Source of the DNA: JAAYRQ01 sp035647235
GTDB taxonomy: Bacteria > Bacillota > Syntrophomonadia > Syntrophomonadales > Syntrophomonadaceae
DNA: 64,000 bases
NCBI GenBank assembly: GCA_964514235.1
Contig: CAZEPV010000003.1
Span: 62,001 to 126,000, forward strand
Direction of reading: 5' to 3'
A program made the position numbers and the translations under genes. The notes beneath the pieces are model-generated. The model was not told the origin of the DNA, searched no databases, and worked only from the letters and a program-made list of their open reading frames with translations. Positions 53,831 through 63,026 of this stretch are shown piece after piece; the first letter of the stretch is position 1, and each line of letters starts with the position of its first letter.

Positions 53831-54424
53831 ATGTTAAATCTAGTATGGCTAATACTATTGGCATCGGGAATTATAGTGGCAGCTATTAATGGCAATATAG
53901 ATTTAGTTACCGAAGCCGCCTTAGGGGCTGCTAAAGGTGCCGTAGAAGTCTGTTTTGATTTAGTAGGAATTATGGCATTATGGTTAGGCATTATGAAGAT
54001 TGCCGAACAGGGCGGCTTGGTGCAAGGTTTGGCCCGTCTAATGAAACCGATAACAGTTAAATTATTTCCTAGTATACCTAGCAACCATCCAGCTATGGGG
54101 GCAATAATACTAAATTTAAGTGCCAATATGCTGGGACTAGGTAATGCTGCTACACCTTTCGGCATGAAGGCTATGCAAGAGCTACAAGAACTTAATAATG
54201 GTTCTGATGAGGCATCTGCTGCTATGTGCACTTTTTTAGCTTTAAATACTTCATGTATCACGCTTATCCCGGCGACTATTATTGGGGTTAGAGTCTCCTT
54301 TAATTCAGCCAATCCTACCGAAATAGTAGGGCCATGTATATTCGCAACTGCTATTGCTATGACCATTGCAGTTTCTTTAGATTACTGGTTTAGAACCCGT
54401 AGCCCTTATGGGAGAAAAAAGTAA
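53831..54424 (+). CDS. spmA: SpmA spore maturation protein A
   Basis: A 197-residue membrane protein with a nucleoside-recognition (Gate) domain: GAAKGAVEVCFDLVGIMALWLG, then LSANMLGLGNAATPFGMKAM and ALNTSCITLIPATIIG. With SpmB it is needed for spore core dehydration in Bacillus. The ribosome site lies in a hairpin. spmB follows with no gap. Confidence 0.94.
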   Translation: MLNLVWLILLASGIIVAAINGNIDLVTEAALGAAKGAVEVCFDLVGIMALWLGIMKIAEQGGLVQGLARLMKPITVKLFPSIPSNHPAMGAIILNLSANMLGLGNAATPFGMKAMQELQELNNGSDEASAAMCTFLALNTSCITLIPATIIGVRVSFNSANPTEIVGPCIFATAIAMTIAVSLDYWFRTRSPYGRKK

Positions 54425-54961
54425 ATGTTGCTGAATATACTAAACACGGTATCAATTTGGGCTATTCCTTTTTTATTACTCATAATTCCCCTATATGGCT
54501 TTTTGAAAAAGGTACCTGTCTATGAAAGTTTTGTGGAAGGCGCAGAGGAAGGTTTCACAACAGCTATAAAAATTATTCCTTTTTTAGTGGGGATGATGGT
54601 AGCCATTTCTGTTTTTAGGGCTTCAGGGGCGATGGATTATTTAACCCATATTCTTAATCCTTTAACTACAAAAATTGGCGCTCCTGCGGAAGTATTACCA
54701 TTAGCCATGATGCGTCCCTTATCTGGAAGTGGTGTATTAGGTATGGCTACTGAATTAATGCGGATTTACGGCCCAGATTCCTTTATTGGCAGGTTAGCCT
54801 CAGTTATGCAAGGTACGACAGATACTACTTTTTTTGTTCTGACTATTTATTTTGGTTCGGTAGGTATTAGAAAATATAAATACTCTATTGTTACTGGTTT
54901 AACCGCTGATATAACTGGCTTTTTAGCTGCCGTATATATATGTAATCTATTATTTAGGTGA
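54425..54961 (+). CDS. spmB: SpmB spore maturation protein B
   Basis: A 178-residue membrane protein, partner of SpmA, also of the Gate family: PVYESFVEGAEEGFTTAIKIIPFLV, MMRPLSGSGVLGMATELM and MQGTTDTTFFVLTIYFGSVG. Its ATG abuts the spmA stop, so the two are translationally coupled. Confidence 0.94.
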   Translation: MLLNILNTVSIWAIPFLLLIIPLYGFLKKVPVYESFVEGAEEGFTTAIKIIPFLVGMMVAISVFRASGAMDYLTHILNPLTTKIGAPAEVLPLAMMRPLSGSGVLGMATELMRIYGPDSFIGRLASVMQGTTDTTFFVLTIYFGSVGIRKYKYSIVTGLTADITGFLAAVYICNLLFR

Positions 54962-55209
54962 TAGTGGGGAATAAGGAACGCTTTTTTCTTGGTGAAATAA
55001 GTCTATATATTAACAAAATTTAATAAATTAATTGCCTAAAATAAATGAAAATTATGTTGGATAAACTATATTATGATAAACTATGTAAGGATAAGAAATA
55101 GATATTTCTAGGGGAATAACTTTTTATGAGACTTTTGTTCATAGTTTTTCCCTATATTGTATTATTTAAAGCAAAGAAAAAAGATTATTTAAGGAAGGGG
55201 TTATATTAG
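54962..55209. other. non-coding gap upstream of ftcD with a short direct repeat
   Basis: AT-rich stretch of about 250 bases. ATAAACTAT occurs twice, near 55062 and 55076, spaced by one helical turn or so, and could be an operator or part of a promoter. No terminator or known riboswitch recognised. Confidence 0.35.
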
Positions 55210-56109
55210 GTGTCACAGTTTATGCATCTTGTTCCCAATTTTAGCGAAGGAAGAAGAAAGGAAGTAATAAAGGATATTATCGCGCCTTTACAAAATGTAG
55301 AGGGGATAAAACTTATAGATTATTATCCTGATCCAGATTTCAATCGAACTATAGTCGAGGTTATAGGACAACCAGAGCCCTTAAAAAATGCCATATTTAA
55401 TATGACTGAACAGATATTAAAACATATTGATATGGAAAAACAAAGGGGGACCCATCCCCGAATAGGTGCTTTGGACACCTTGTCCATATACCCTTTAGCC
55501 AAAGTGACTTTAGCAGAATGTCTTAAAATAACTGAAGAAATAGGACAAGAACTATACGATAGATTCAAAATACCGGTTTATTTTAGCGGGGAAAATGCTG
55601 CTAGTGAAGAACGCAAAAACTTAGCTTTTCTTAGGAAAGGCCAATACGAAGGACTAAAGGAAGCTATTTATACACCTGAAAGGGTGCCGGATATAGGTAC
55701 TGAATTACATCCTACAGCAGGCGCAACTATAGTTAATGGAGCAGCTAGTGGCCTAGTAGCTGTAAATGTAATTTTGAATACTCGGGATATAAATATAGCC
55801 CGTAATATTGCCCAAGTCATGCGGGGACCAAGTGGTGGGTTTTCCACTATTCACGCGGTAGCATTCTATTTGGAGGATCAAGATTATGTAGCAGTTTCCA
55901 TGAATATGTTTGATACTGATGCTACGCCTATTTATAGAGCTTTTAAAGTTATTGAATTTGAAGCAGCTAGGTATGGACTAACTATCGTGGGAACCCAAAT
56001 AGTTGGCACACTTCCTCAAGAAGCTTTAGTTAATTGTGCTGAGTATTTCCTAAAGCTCATAGATTTTAACCGTGAACAGATTATTGAAAATCATTTAATA
56101 GACATATAG
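55210..56109 (+). CDS. ftcD: glutamate formiminotransferase
   Basis: A 299-residue enzyme moving the formimino group of formiminoglutamate to tetrahydrofolate, from histidine degradation. It starts LVPNFSEGRRKEVI and has RGTHPRIGALDTLSIYPL and PSGGFSTIHAVAFYLEDQD. It is separate from the cyclodeaminase, which follows at once. The GTG start follows AAGGAAGGGG. Confidence 0.93.
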   Translation: MSQFMHLVPNFSEGRRKEVIKDIIAPLQNVEGIKLIDYYPDPDFNRTIVEVIGQPEPLKNAIFNMTEQILKHIDMEKQRGTHPRIGALDTLSIYPLAKVTLAECLKITEEIGQELYDRFKIPVYFSGENAASEERKNLAFLRKGQYEGLKEAIYTPERVPDIGTELHPTAGATIVNGAASGLVAVNVILNTRDINIARNIAQVMRGPSGGFSTIHAVAFYLEDQDYVAVSMNMFDTDATPIYRAFKVIEFEAARYGLTIVGTQIVGTLPQEALVNCAEYFLKLIDFNREQIIENHLIDI

Positions 56110-56122
56110 GGGGGTATTATTA

Positions 56123-56755
56123 ATGCTAGTTAATAAAACAATTAATGAATATATGCTTGCATTAGCTTCAGGCTTACCAGCTCCCGGCGGTGGTAGTGTA
56201 GCCGCCTTGACTGGGGCTTTAGGAGCTGGATTACTAGCTATGGTTTGTCATCTAACTATGGGAAAGGAAGAATTTGCCGATAGGGAAAAGGAAGTAAAAA
56301 AAGTTTTAGAAGAAAGTGATGATTTGCGGGCTAGACTTTCTTTTTTAGTAGATGAAGATGCCACAGCATTTAGTGATGTGGTTGTAGCTTTGAAGCTACC
56401 CAAAGATACACCCCAAGAAAAGGAAGTTAGAAATAAGGCTATACAAAACGGTTACAAAAAGGCAGCAGATGTTCCCTATAGAATTGCTACTACGAGTTTT
56501 GAACTACTAGTTTTAGCTAAAAAATTAGTTACCTTGTCTAATCCAACAGTTATTAGTGATGTCGGGGTAGCAGCATTAAACGCTTATGCCAGTGTGGAAA
56601 GTGCTATCATGAATGTTAATATTAATTTAACTTCCATCAAAGATGGGCTTTATAAGAACGATAAAAAAGAAAAAATGGCTAAGCTTCTAAAAGAGAGTGC
56701 AGAATTAAGCAGTGAAATTTACCAAGATGTCAATAAAATGTTGCAGCTTGTATAA
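56123..56755 (+). CDS. fchA: formimidoyl-THF cyclodeaminase / methenyl-THF cyclohydrolase (FchA-like)
   Basis: A 210-residue helical protein of the cyclodeaminase family: SGLPAPGGGSVAALTGALGAGLLAMVCHLT near the start, LVDEDATAFSDVV, and NPTVISDVGVAALNAYAS. It works after FtcD, releasing ammonia and giving methenyl-THF, or hydrolyses methenyl-THF to formyl-THF for the Fhs enzyme downstream. GGGGGG precedes the ATG. Confidence 0.9.
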   Translation: MLVNKTINEYMLALASGLPAPGGGSVAALTGALGAGLLAMVCHLTMGKEEFADREKEVKKVLEESDDLRARLSFLVDEDATAFSDVVVALKLPKDTPQEKEVRNKAIQNGYKKAADVPYRIATTSFELLVLAKKLVTLSNPTVISDVGVAALNAYASVESAIMNVNINLTSIKDGLYKNDKKEKMAKLLKESAELSSEIYQDVNKMLQLV

Positions 56756-56810
56756 TACTAGGGTAAAATATTTTTATTAGCCCATAATAGTAATTAATGG
56801 CTTATAAATA

Positions 56811-56847
56811 AACAGGGGACAAAAGTTTGTCCCGCTGTTATTTTTTT
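56811..56847 (+). terminator. intrinsic terminator after fchA
   Basis: AACAGGGGAC (56811-56820) pairs with GTCCC and CTGTT (56829-56839) with a single bulged G, followed by ATTTTTTT. Confidence 0.88.
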
Positions 56848-56963
56848 GGGACATAATTGCCGTATTTTAACATATTCCGATAATTTCGCTGGAGTTTTAA
56901 TAAGTTACTTAGTTAAACAAGAAAGTTTGAGAAAATTTTTAGATTGGTGTAAGGAGGATGATT

Positions 56964-58631
56964 ATGAAAAGCGATATTCAAATTGCTCAAGAATGCACTA
57001 TGTTACCTATAGTAGATATTGCCCAAAAGATTGGTTTGGCTGAAGATGATTTAGACCTTTATGGTAAATATAAGGCTAAAGTTTCTTTAGATGTATGGGA
57101 AAGGGTGAAAAACAGACCTTCTGGTAAACTGGTTTTAGTTACGGCTATTAACCCTACCCCAGCAGGTGAAGGGAAAACAACTACCACAGTAGGCTTAGGA
57201 CAAGCCCTAAATAAATTGGACAAATCAGCCATAATTGCTCTCAGGGAGCCATCTTTAGGTCCTAGTTTTGGAGTAAAAGGTGGGGCAGCAGGGGGCGGTT
57301 ATTCCCAGGTAGTACCAATGGAGGATATTAACCTACATTTTACTGGGGATATTCATGCTGTTACTACAGCCCATAATTTATTAGCTGCCTTATTAGATAA
57401 TCATATTCATCAAGGTAATGCTTTGGATATTGATCCCAGGCAAATAGTATTTCGTAGAGTGATGGACTTAAACGAAAGAGCCCTAAGAAATATAGTTCTA
57501 GGTTTAGGGGGTAGACCTAATGGGGTGCCACGTGAATCGGGATTTGATATCAGTGTAGCTTCGGAAATAATGGCAGCACTATGCCTGGCTACCGATTTAA
57601 TGGATTTAAAAGAAAGATTCAAAAGAATTGTAGTTGCTTATACATATGAGGGTAAACCAGTTACGGCCGAAGATCTCAAGGCGTCTGGTTCCATGGCATT
57701 AATAATGAAAGATGCCATTAAACCAAACCTAGTGCAGACAGTTGAAAACACCCCTGCCTTCGTTCATGGAGGACCCTTTGCAAATATTGCCCATGGGGCC
57801 AATAGTATAATGGCAACCCAGATAGGACTTAAGTTAGCCGATTATATGATAACTGAGGCTGGCTTCGGGGCCGACTTAGGAGCTGAAAAGTTCTTCGGTA
57901 TTGTTTGCCGCTATGCTGGTTTTGAGCCCGATGCAGTAGTCTTAGTAGCGACTATAAGGGCACTTAAAAATCATGGTGGTGTTACTAAAGATAAATTATC
58001 CCAAGTAAACATGGAAGCCTTGGAAAAAGGCTTGGCCAATCTAGAAAAACAACTGGAAAATATAAATAAGTACGATGTACCTGTTGTAGTAGCCTTAAAT
58101 GAATTTCCTACCGATAGTCCCGAGGAAATTGACCTAATTATTCAAAGGTGTAATGCTCTAGGGGCACAAGTAGCCTTATCTAAGGTATGGGCTGAAGGTG
58201 GTAGAGGTGGCATAGAATTAGCCCAAAAAGTTATGGCAGCCGCCGAAAAACCAAGTGACTTCAGATTTATCTATGATTTAGAAAGTAGCTTAAAAGAAAA
58301 AATTGAAACTATATGCACTGAAATATATGGGGCTGACAGTGTGAGCTATAGCCCCGATGCGGATAAGCTTTTGGCTAAATTCGAGGAACTAGGCTATGGC
58401 AAGTTACCCATATGCATAGCTAAAACCCAATATTCATTATCGGATAATCCCGAATTACTAGGTAGACCAACTGATTTTGAGGTTAATATTCGGGAAGTAA
58501 GATTATCAGCTGGAGCAGGCTTTGTTGTAGCTCTTACTGGTGCTATTATGACTATGCCTGGACTCGGCAAAACCCCCGCAGCACAGAAAATAGATATTTT
58601 ACCTAATGGGGAGATCGTAGGGTTATTCTAA
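56964..58631 (+). CDS. fhs: formate-tetrahydrofolate ligase
   Basis: About 555 residues; makes 10-formyl-THF from formate and ATP. TPAGEGKTTTTVGLGQAL is the ATP-binding loop; REPSLGPSFGVKGGAAGGGYSQV, GDIHAVTTAHNLL, ALNEFPTDSPEEI and MPGLGKTPAA are conserved. The ATG at 56964 follows GGAGG by six bases; an ATG at 56958 overlaps that site. It links formate from the FDHs to the folate pool. Confidence 0.96.
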   Translation: MKSDIQIAQECTMLPIVDIAQKIGLAEDDLDLYGKYKAKVSLDVWERVKNRPSGKLVLVTAINPTPAGEGKTTTTVGLGQALNKLDKSAIIALREPSLGPSFGVKGGAAGGGYSQVVPMEDINLHFTGDIHAVTTAHNLLAALLDNHIHQGNALDIDPRQIVFRRVMDLNERALRNIVLGLGGRPNGVPRESGFDISVASEIMAALCLATDLMDLKERFKRIVVAYTYEGKPVTAEDLKASGSMALIMKDAIKPNLVQTVENTPAFVHGGPFANIAHGANSIMATQIGLKLADYMITEAGFGADLGAEKFFGIVCRYAGFEPDAVVLVATIRALKNHGGVTKDKLSQVNMEALEKGLANLEKQLENINKYDVPVVVALNEFPTDSPEEIDLIIQRCNALGAQVALSKVWAEGGRGGIELAQKVMAAAEKPSDFRFIYDLESSLKEKIETICTEIYGADSVSYSPDADKLLAKFEELGYGKLPICIAKTQYSLSDNPELLGRPTDFEVNIREVRLSAGAGFVVALTGAIMTMPGLGKTPAAQKIDILPNGEIVGLF

Positions 58632-58640
58632 GTCAAACAG

Positions 58641-58668
58641 AAGGCGGGCATTTGCCCGCCTTTATTAT
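58641..58668 (+). terminator. intrinsic terminator after fhs
   Basis: GGCGGGC (58643-58649) and GCCCGCC (58654-58660) are perfect seven-base arms around ATTT, followed by TTTATTATTTT. It lies between converging fhs and folE. Confidence 0.88.
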
Positions 58669-58669
58669 T

Positions 58670-59248
58670 TTAATCTGAATGCTTTATGAGGGAGAATAGT
58701 TCAGCTCTAGTTTGGGAGCGGGTCTGGAAGGAACCGCGTAAAGCCGAGGTGACAGTCAAGGAACCCGCTTTACGGATACCGCGCATAGTCATACACATAT
58801 GCTCAGCCTCAATTACGACCCCTACTCCATGTGGTTTGATAGTATCGAAAATGCAATCAGCTATCTGTGAAGTCAGACGCTCTTGTAGCTGAGGACGTTT
58901 AGCATAACTATCAGCTACCCTGGCTAGTTTACTCAAACCTATAACTTTACCCTCGCGGGGAATATAGGCGACATGGGCCTTACCGTAAAAGGGTAACAAA
59001 TGGTGTTCACACATAGAATATAAAGGGATATCCTTTACTAAGACGAGTTCATCATGGTATTCCGAAAAAGCTACTTCCAAAAAATCCTGGGGTTGTTCAT
59101 TTAAACCAGCAAATATTTCTTCATACATATTGGCTACCCTTTTAGGGGTATCTAGTAAACCTTCCCTATGCGGCTCTTCACCTATAGCTTCGAGTATCAT
59201 TTTTACAGCTTCCTCTATTTTAGGCTTATCTATGGGACTTTTTGGCAT
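58670..59248 (-). CDS. folE: GTP cyclohydrolase I
   Basis: A 192-residue enzyme that starts folate (and preQ0) synthesis from GTP. It has EGLLDTPKRVANMYEEIF, the zinc and active-site SMCEHHLLPFYGKAHVAYIP and KLARVADSYAKRPQLQERL, and VIEAEHMCMTMRG. On the reverse strand, with AGGGAGG upstream of its ATG. It supplies the folate used by ftcD, fchA, fhs and metH, and the queuosine precursor. Confidence 0.96.
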   Translation of the reverse strand: MPKSPIDKPKIEEAVKMILEAIGEEPHREGLLDTPKRVANMYEEIFAGLNEQPQDFLEVAFSEYHDELVLVKDIPLYSMCEHHLLPFYGKAHVAYIPREGKVIGLSKLARVADSYAKRPQLQERLTSQIADCIFDTIKPHGVGVVIEAEHMCMTMRGIRKAGSLTVTSALRGSFQTRSQTRAELFSLIKHSD

Positions 59249-59362
59249 AAACTTTTCCTCCCTAATTTAATTTACTACTGCAAGGTTTTGGACTACATTC
59301 ACGGAAATATTTTAGTATTGCAAATGATACCAAAAAATATTAATTATGCAAAGCTAGCTTAT

Positions 59363-60562
59363 TTAAAAACCCAAAGCCTTATGGACCAATTGCCTATATT
59401 TATTACGAAATAAAATTTCTTTTTTACACCAGTCTTTTTCGATATCAATTAGGTTAACATTAATCGGTAGACCAGTAATTAAGGAAGTCCCCACCTCTCT
59501 TAGAATTTCCATATTACATAAAGAATCACGCCAATTTACGGGGATTTTTTCGTATCCATGTAGGGCCCCACACATTGTACCGACCATAGCCCCTATTGTA
59601 TCAGCATCGCCACCAGCATTGACAGCGGTTAGAATTGCCTGCTTTGGCTCTCCCCCTTGGCTAATAAATATATATAGGCTAAAGAAAACCGAGCCCAAGG
59701 CGAAAGGGGAATTGTGATAAGAATTTTTAACATTGCTAGTCTTTCTAGCTAGTTTATCTAATCTAGCAGTCGCTTTTTCATAATCAAGATTACTTATATC
59801 GGATATTATATTAATGGCATCACTAATTTGATGCTTAGTTTCCATTTCATATTGTATAGTATTATAATTGGCAATTATAATATTTTCCAGTTCCCTAACA
59901 AATAATTTTAAATTGTAAATAAGGTCGCCAGCCTCAAAAGTATCCCCTGATTTATTGAGTGAGTAGGCTACTGTATATGCTATTATTCCTGCAGCAGCAA
60001 TGCCCCGTATATCCCGGTGGGTAATCATACTTGCCTTAATAGTAGCCAGTAATAGTATATCTATATCATGGTTGTAATAAACCCCAAGGGGTGAAATACG
60101 CATAGCTGCACCATTTCCAGCGCTAATTACTCCTGCTGTGTTAAGGGGTTTATAGATCATCAGGTTTTTAATTACCTGTTTAAAACCTGGGCCAGCCTGG
60201 CGAAATATACCCAGCTCACTATAGCCTGGTATTTTAGCAGCTTGGATAAAAAGGTCGGCGATATCCCTTGGGTTGATGCCTTTATTATTTATTAAAGATA
60301 AGGCTAATAGCATTGCTTCTTGTGTATCATCAGTATATAGGCCTGGTAAAGGCATATGATTTATATAATCTTGTAGGCGGTTTAGGCTTTTTTCATTTTC
60401 TGCCTTAGGAATTAATTTTTCCAAGGGCAAGGGTAAGACCATCTGGCTGATAGTTTTTGCTTCACTTTTATAATCCAGAGGGATGTGTTCTGCTAAGGCG
60501 CCTAAGGCATCCCCGCAGGCAAGTCCAACCATGGTCCCATGAGCCTTATTAAATAAATCCAT
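59363..60562 (-). CDS. ADP-ribosylglycohydrolase-family protein
   Basis: A 399-residue protein of the DraG/ARH family, which removes ADP-ribose from proteins or related molecules using metal ions. The motifs are GLACGDALGALAEH near the start, YTDDTQEAMLLALSL, GNGAAMRISPLG and the C-terminal NAGGDADTIGAMVGTMCGALHG with its metal-binding aspartates. No DraT or nitrogenase is nearby, so the substrate is unknown. It is divergent from the pseudouridine synthase gene. Confidence 0.88.
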   Translation of the reverse strand: MDLFNKAHGTMVGLACGDALGALAEHIPLDYKSEAKTISQMVLPLPLEKLIPKAENEKSLNRLQDYINHMPLPGLYTDDTQEAMLLALSLINNKGINPRDIADLFIQAAKIPGYSELGIFRQAGPGFKQVIKNLMIYKPLNTAGVISAGNGAAMRISPLGVYYNHDIDILLLATIKASMITHRDIRGIAAAGIIAYTVAYSLNKSGDTFEAGDLIYNLKLFVRELENIIIANYNTIQYEMETKHQISDAINIISDISNLDYEKATARLDKLARKTSNVKNSYHNSPFALGSVFFSLYIFISQGGEPKQAILTAVNAGGDADTIGAMVGTMCGALHGYEKIPVNWRDSLCNMEILREVGTSLITGLPINVNLIDIEKDWCKKEILFRNKYRQLVHKALGF

Positions 60563-60743
60563 TTTTTATCTCCCCATCTATAGTTATACATTTGGCCTTA
60601 CATATGATAGTAGATACTGCTTTTATTTTAGCCCTATTAACGAGTTTTGTTTAGCCTATTTACATTTTAATTCAAAGGATTAATAATTAAAATGTAGAAG
60701 AACATAATCATAGGCAAATGATAAATTAATAGGATGTGAAACC

Positions 60744-61460
60744 TTGAGGTTAGCTAAGTATTTGGCTAATTCTGGCCTTACTTCTAGAAGAAAGGCTGAG
60801 CTTTTGATTTCTTCTGGTCAAATTAAAATAAATGGCATAGTAGTAACCGAATTAGCTACTAAGATAGATCCGAACCATGATGTGGTTGAATTTAATAGGC
60901 AAATCATAAAAAATGCAAAAAACATTTATATTCTTTTAAATAAACCTGCTGGCTATATAAGTAGTGTTAATGATCCCCATGGTAGGCCTACCGTAATTGA
61001 ACTAATGCACGATGTTAAAAAGAGGATATACCCTGTAGGTAGGTTGGATTTGGATACTGAAGGTTTATTAATCATGACTAATGATGGGGATTTTACCAAC
61101 CTAATGTTACATCCTAGGTATGAAATACCTAAAACTTATGAAGTGTTAATTAAAGGCGTCATAGATAAAAAGGCTTTACAGCAATTAAGAGAGGGTATTA
61201 ACTTAAATGATGGTCTAACATCACCAGCTAAAGTGGAAATTATAAAAAGGGAAGAAAGTCGAACATTAATATCTATGGAAATTCATGAGGGGCGTAAAAG
61301 GCAAGTAAAGCGCATGTGCAAGGCGATTAACCATCCAGTATTAAAGTTAAGAAGAACTAAATTTGCTTTTTTGACTACTAAGGGTTTGGGGCTAGGAAAA
61401 TACAGATATTTAACTGAAAATGAAGTAGATAATTTAATAAAACTAGCCCAATCTAGATGA
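60744..61460 (+). CDS. rluB: RluB/RsuA-family pseudouridine synthase
   Basis: A 238-residue enzyme with an N-terminal S4 domain (RLAKYLANSGLTSRRKAELLI), then LNKPAGYISSVNDPHGRPTV, the catalytic aspartate in PVGRLDLDTEGLLIMTNDGDF and a C-terminal EGRKRQVKRMCKAINHPV. It modifies large-subunit rRNA (or small, if RsuA-like). The TTG start follows AGGATGTG. Confidence 0.92.
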   Translation: MRLAKYLANSGLTSRRKAELLISSGQIKINGIVVTELATKIDPNHDVVEFNRQIIKNAKNIYILLNKPAGYISSVNDPHGRPTVIELMHDVKKRIYPVGRLDLDTEGLLIMTNDGDFTNLMLHPRYEIPKTYEVLIKGVIDKKALQQLREGINLNDGLTSPAKVEIIKREESRTLISMEIHEGRKRQVKRMCKAINHPVLKLRRTKFAFLTTKGLGLGKYRYLTENEVDNLIKLAQSR

Positions 61461-61574
61461 GTATTCTGTCTTTTTAGCATGGCACATAAAGTATTTCGAT
61501 AAAAAGAACGATATTTTAAATAGGGATAAGGGTATAAATTTCATTATAAAAGTTTTTGAATGGAGGAGTAGGAA

Positions 61575-62006
61575 TTGAGCACCCTTAAGATGCGGGTTCG
61601 CTTTGATTTTATTGGCAAGGGCAGACAAGGAAGATTATTTGGACAGAAAAACCCTGAGCAGTACGCTGAGGAAGTAAGACAACATAAAGTTTCCCTAATT
61701 AGGAATGTGCCTATTCAAGGCATACATATAGAAGATATCGATATGAGCCAAGAAATATATATGGTACAAGATGAAATTACGGGAAAAACAATAGCCTATG
61801 CACCAGTTGCAGTAATCTTTTATGCGGATTCCATGGAAAGTGCCGTAAAGTTTACTATGAAAGAGGAATTTAGGAAAGTAGAAATTTTAGCACCGGATGA
61901 AATAAATTTATCTAAGTTTGAGTTAGAACGCCTTTTAATAAAAATTTCCGAGGAGTTACTTAATTATAAAAATTATTTGGAGCGAAAAATAGACAACTGG
62001 AAATAG
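61575..62006 (+). CDS. hypothetical protein, 143 residues
   Basis: A soluble, charged protein I do not recognise. It has no membrane segment, signal peptide or metal motif. The N-terminal third is basic (RVRFDFIGKGRQGRLFG), the middle beta-rich (IHIEDIDMSQEIYMVQDEI, AYAPVAVIFYADS) and the C-terminus helical. The TTG start follows GGAGG by eight bases. It lies 22 bases before the HDOD gene, so the two are probably co-transcribed, which hints at a link to signalling. Confidence 0.72.
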   Translation: MSTLKMRVRFDFIGKGRQGRLFGQKNPEQYAEEVRQHKVSLIRNVPIQGIHIEDIDMSQEIYMVQDEITGKTIAYAPVAVIFYADSMESAVKFTMKEEFRKVEILAPDEINLSKFELERLLIKISEELLNYKNYLERKIDNWK

Positions 62007-62027
62007 ACTTTTTGGGGAGGTTTATAA

Positions 62028-62876
62028 ATGGGGAAAATTTCGCTGGAACAAGTAGTAGCTGCAGTTGATGATATACCTGCACTGCCTCATGTAGTCATTC
62101 AAGTTATGGAATTAACCGAGGACCCAAATTCTACAGCCCAAGATATTAACGATGTCTTAGGTCAAGATCAGGCTATGACTGCAAGGGTTTTAAAATTAGC
62201 TAACTCGGCATTTTACGGTTTCCCTAGGCGGATAGCCACGGTTACAGATGCCATAGTCTTACTTGGGTTCAAAACTATTAAAAGTATAGTAATGGCAGCC
62301 TCGGTAAGTGATATATTAGTCAAAGAAATGAAGGGTTACGCCCTAGAGCCTGGAGAATTATGGGAACATTCGCAAAGTGTAGCCATGGCAGCTCGTCATA
62401 TAGCTAGGAAAACAAAATATTTTAAACTGGATTTGGCATATACTGCAGGACTTTTGCACGATATTGGTAAGGTAGTATTGAATAATGCTATGAAGGAATC
62501 TTATCAGAAGGTAATTAACACAGTTATAGAAAATAATGTACCCTTTTTAGAAGCCGAATTAGAAATTTTGGGCTTTAGTCATGCCGAAGTGGGGGCTAAA
62601 GTAGCCGAAAAATGGAACTTACCAAGTGATTTGGTGGATGCCATTCACTATCATCATAACCCTCAGGACGCTAAGGAAAATAAAAAATTAACTTCACTTA
62701 TTCATATAGCAGATACAATTTGTGTTTCCATGGGAATTGGCATTGGAATCGATGGCATGTTATATCCCATTTCTGGTGAAGCTTTGACTATGTTCGATTT
62801 AAAGGAAATGGATATCGAAATCATAATATCTGAATTGATCGACATTTTCTCGGATCAACAAAGTTTTAACTATTAA
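62028..62876 (+). CDS. HDOD-domain signalling protein
   Basis: A 282-residue protein made mainly of an HDOD domain: IPALPHVVIQVMELTEDPN, TARVLKLANSAFYGFPRRI, AIVLLGFKTIKSIVM and LAYTAGLLHDIGKVVLNNAM. HDOD proteins lack full HD phosphodiesterase sites as a rule, though this one keeps an HD pair; they act in regulation of cell cycle, motility or stress. A GGGGAGG site precedes the ATG. Confidence 0.9.
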   Translation: MGKISLEQVVAAVDDIPALPHVVIQVMELTEDPNSTAQDINDVLGQDQAMTARVLKLANSAFYGFPRRIATVTDAIVLLGFKTIKSIVMAASVSDILVKEMKGYALEPGELWEHSQSVAMAARHIARKTKYFKLDLAYTAGLLHDIGKVVLNNAMKESYQKVINTVIENNVPFLEAELEILGFSHAEVGAKVAEKWNLPSDLVDAIHYHHNPQDAKENKKLTSLIHIADTICVSMGIGIGIDGMLYPISGEALTMFDLKEMDIEIIISELIDIFSDQQSFNY

Positions 62877-62899
62877 ACTGCATAAAGGTATTAAAAATA

Positions 62900-62929
62900 A
62901 ACTCCCGTTTCAAACGGGAGTTTTTTTAT
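62900..62929 (+). terminator. intrinsic terminator after the HDOD gene
   Basis: AACTCCCGTTT (62900-62910) and AAACGGGAGTT (62912-62922) are perfect arms, with seven T after the 3' arm. Confidence 0.9.
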
Positions 62930-63026
62930 GGTGTTTTTTGTTAACCCTAGAAATTTCACATTATTCGTAATATACTATTGTATTATGAATAATATTAATT
63001 TATTAGTATAGGTGGAGTTGTTGGAA

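Noticed and set aside
53815..54366. 183-codon reverse-strand frame opposite spmA
   Set aside because: spmA is well conserved on the + strand and the reverse product is low-complexity hydrophobic without a ribosome site.
56846..57043. 65-codon frame upstream of and overlapping fhs
   Set aside because: It starts in the T-tract of a terminator, has no ribosome site and ends out of frame inside fhs.
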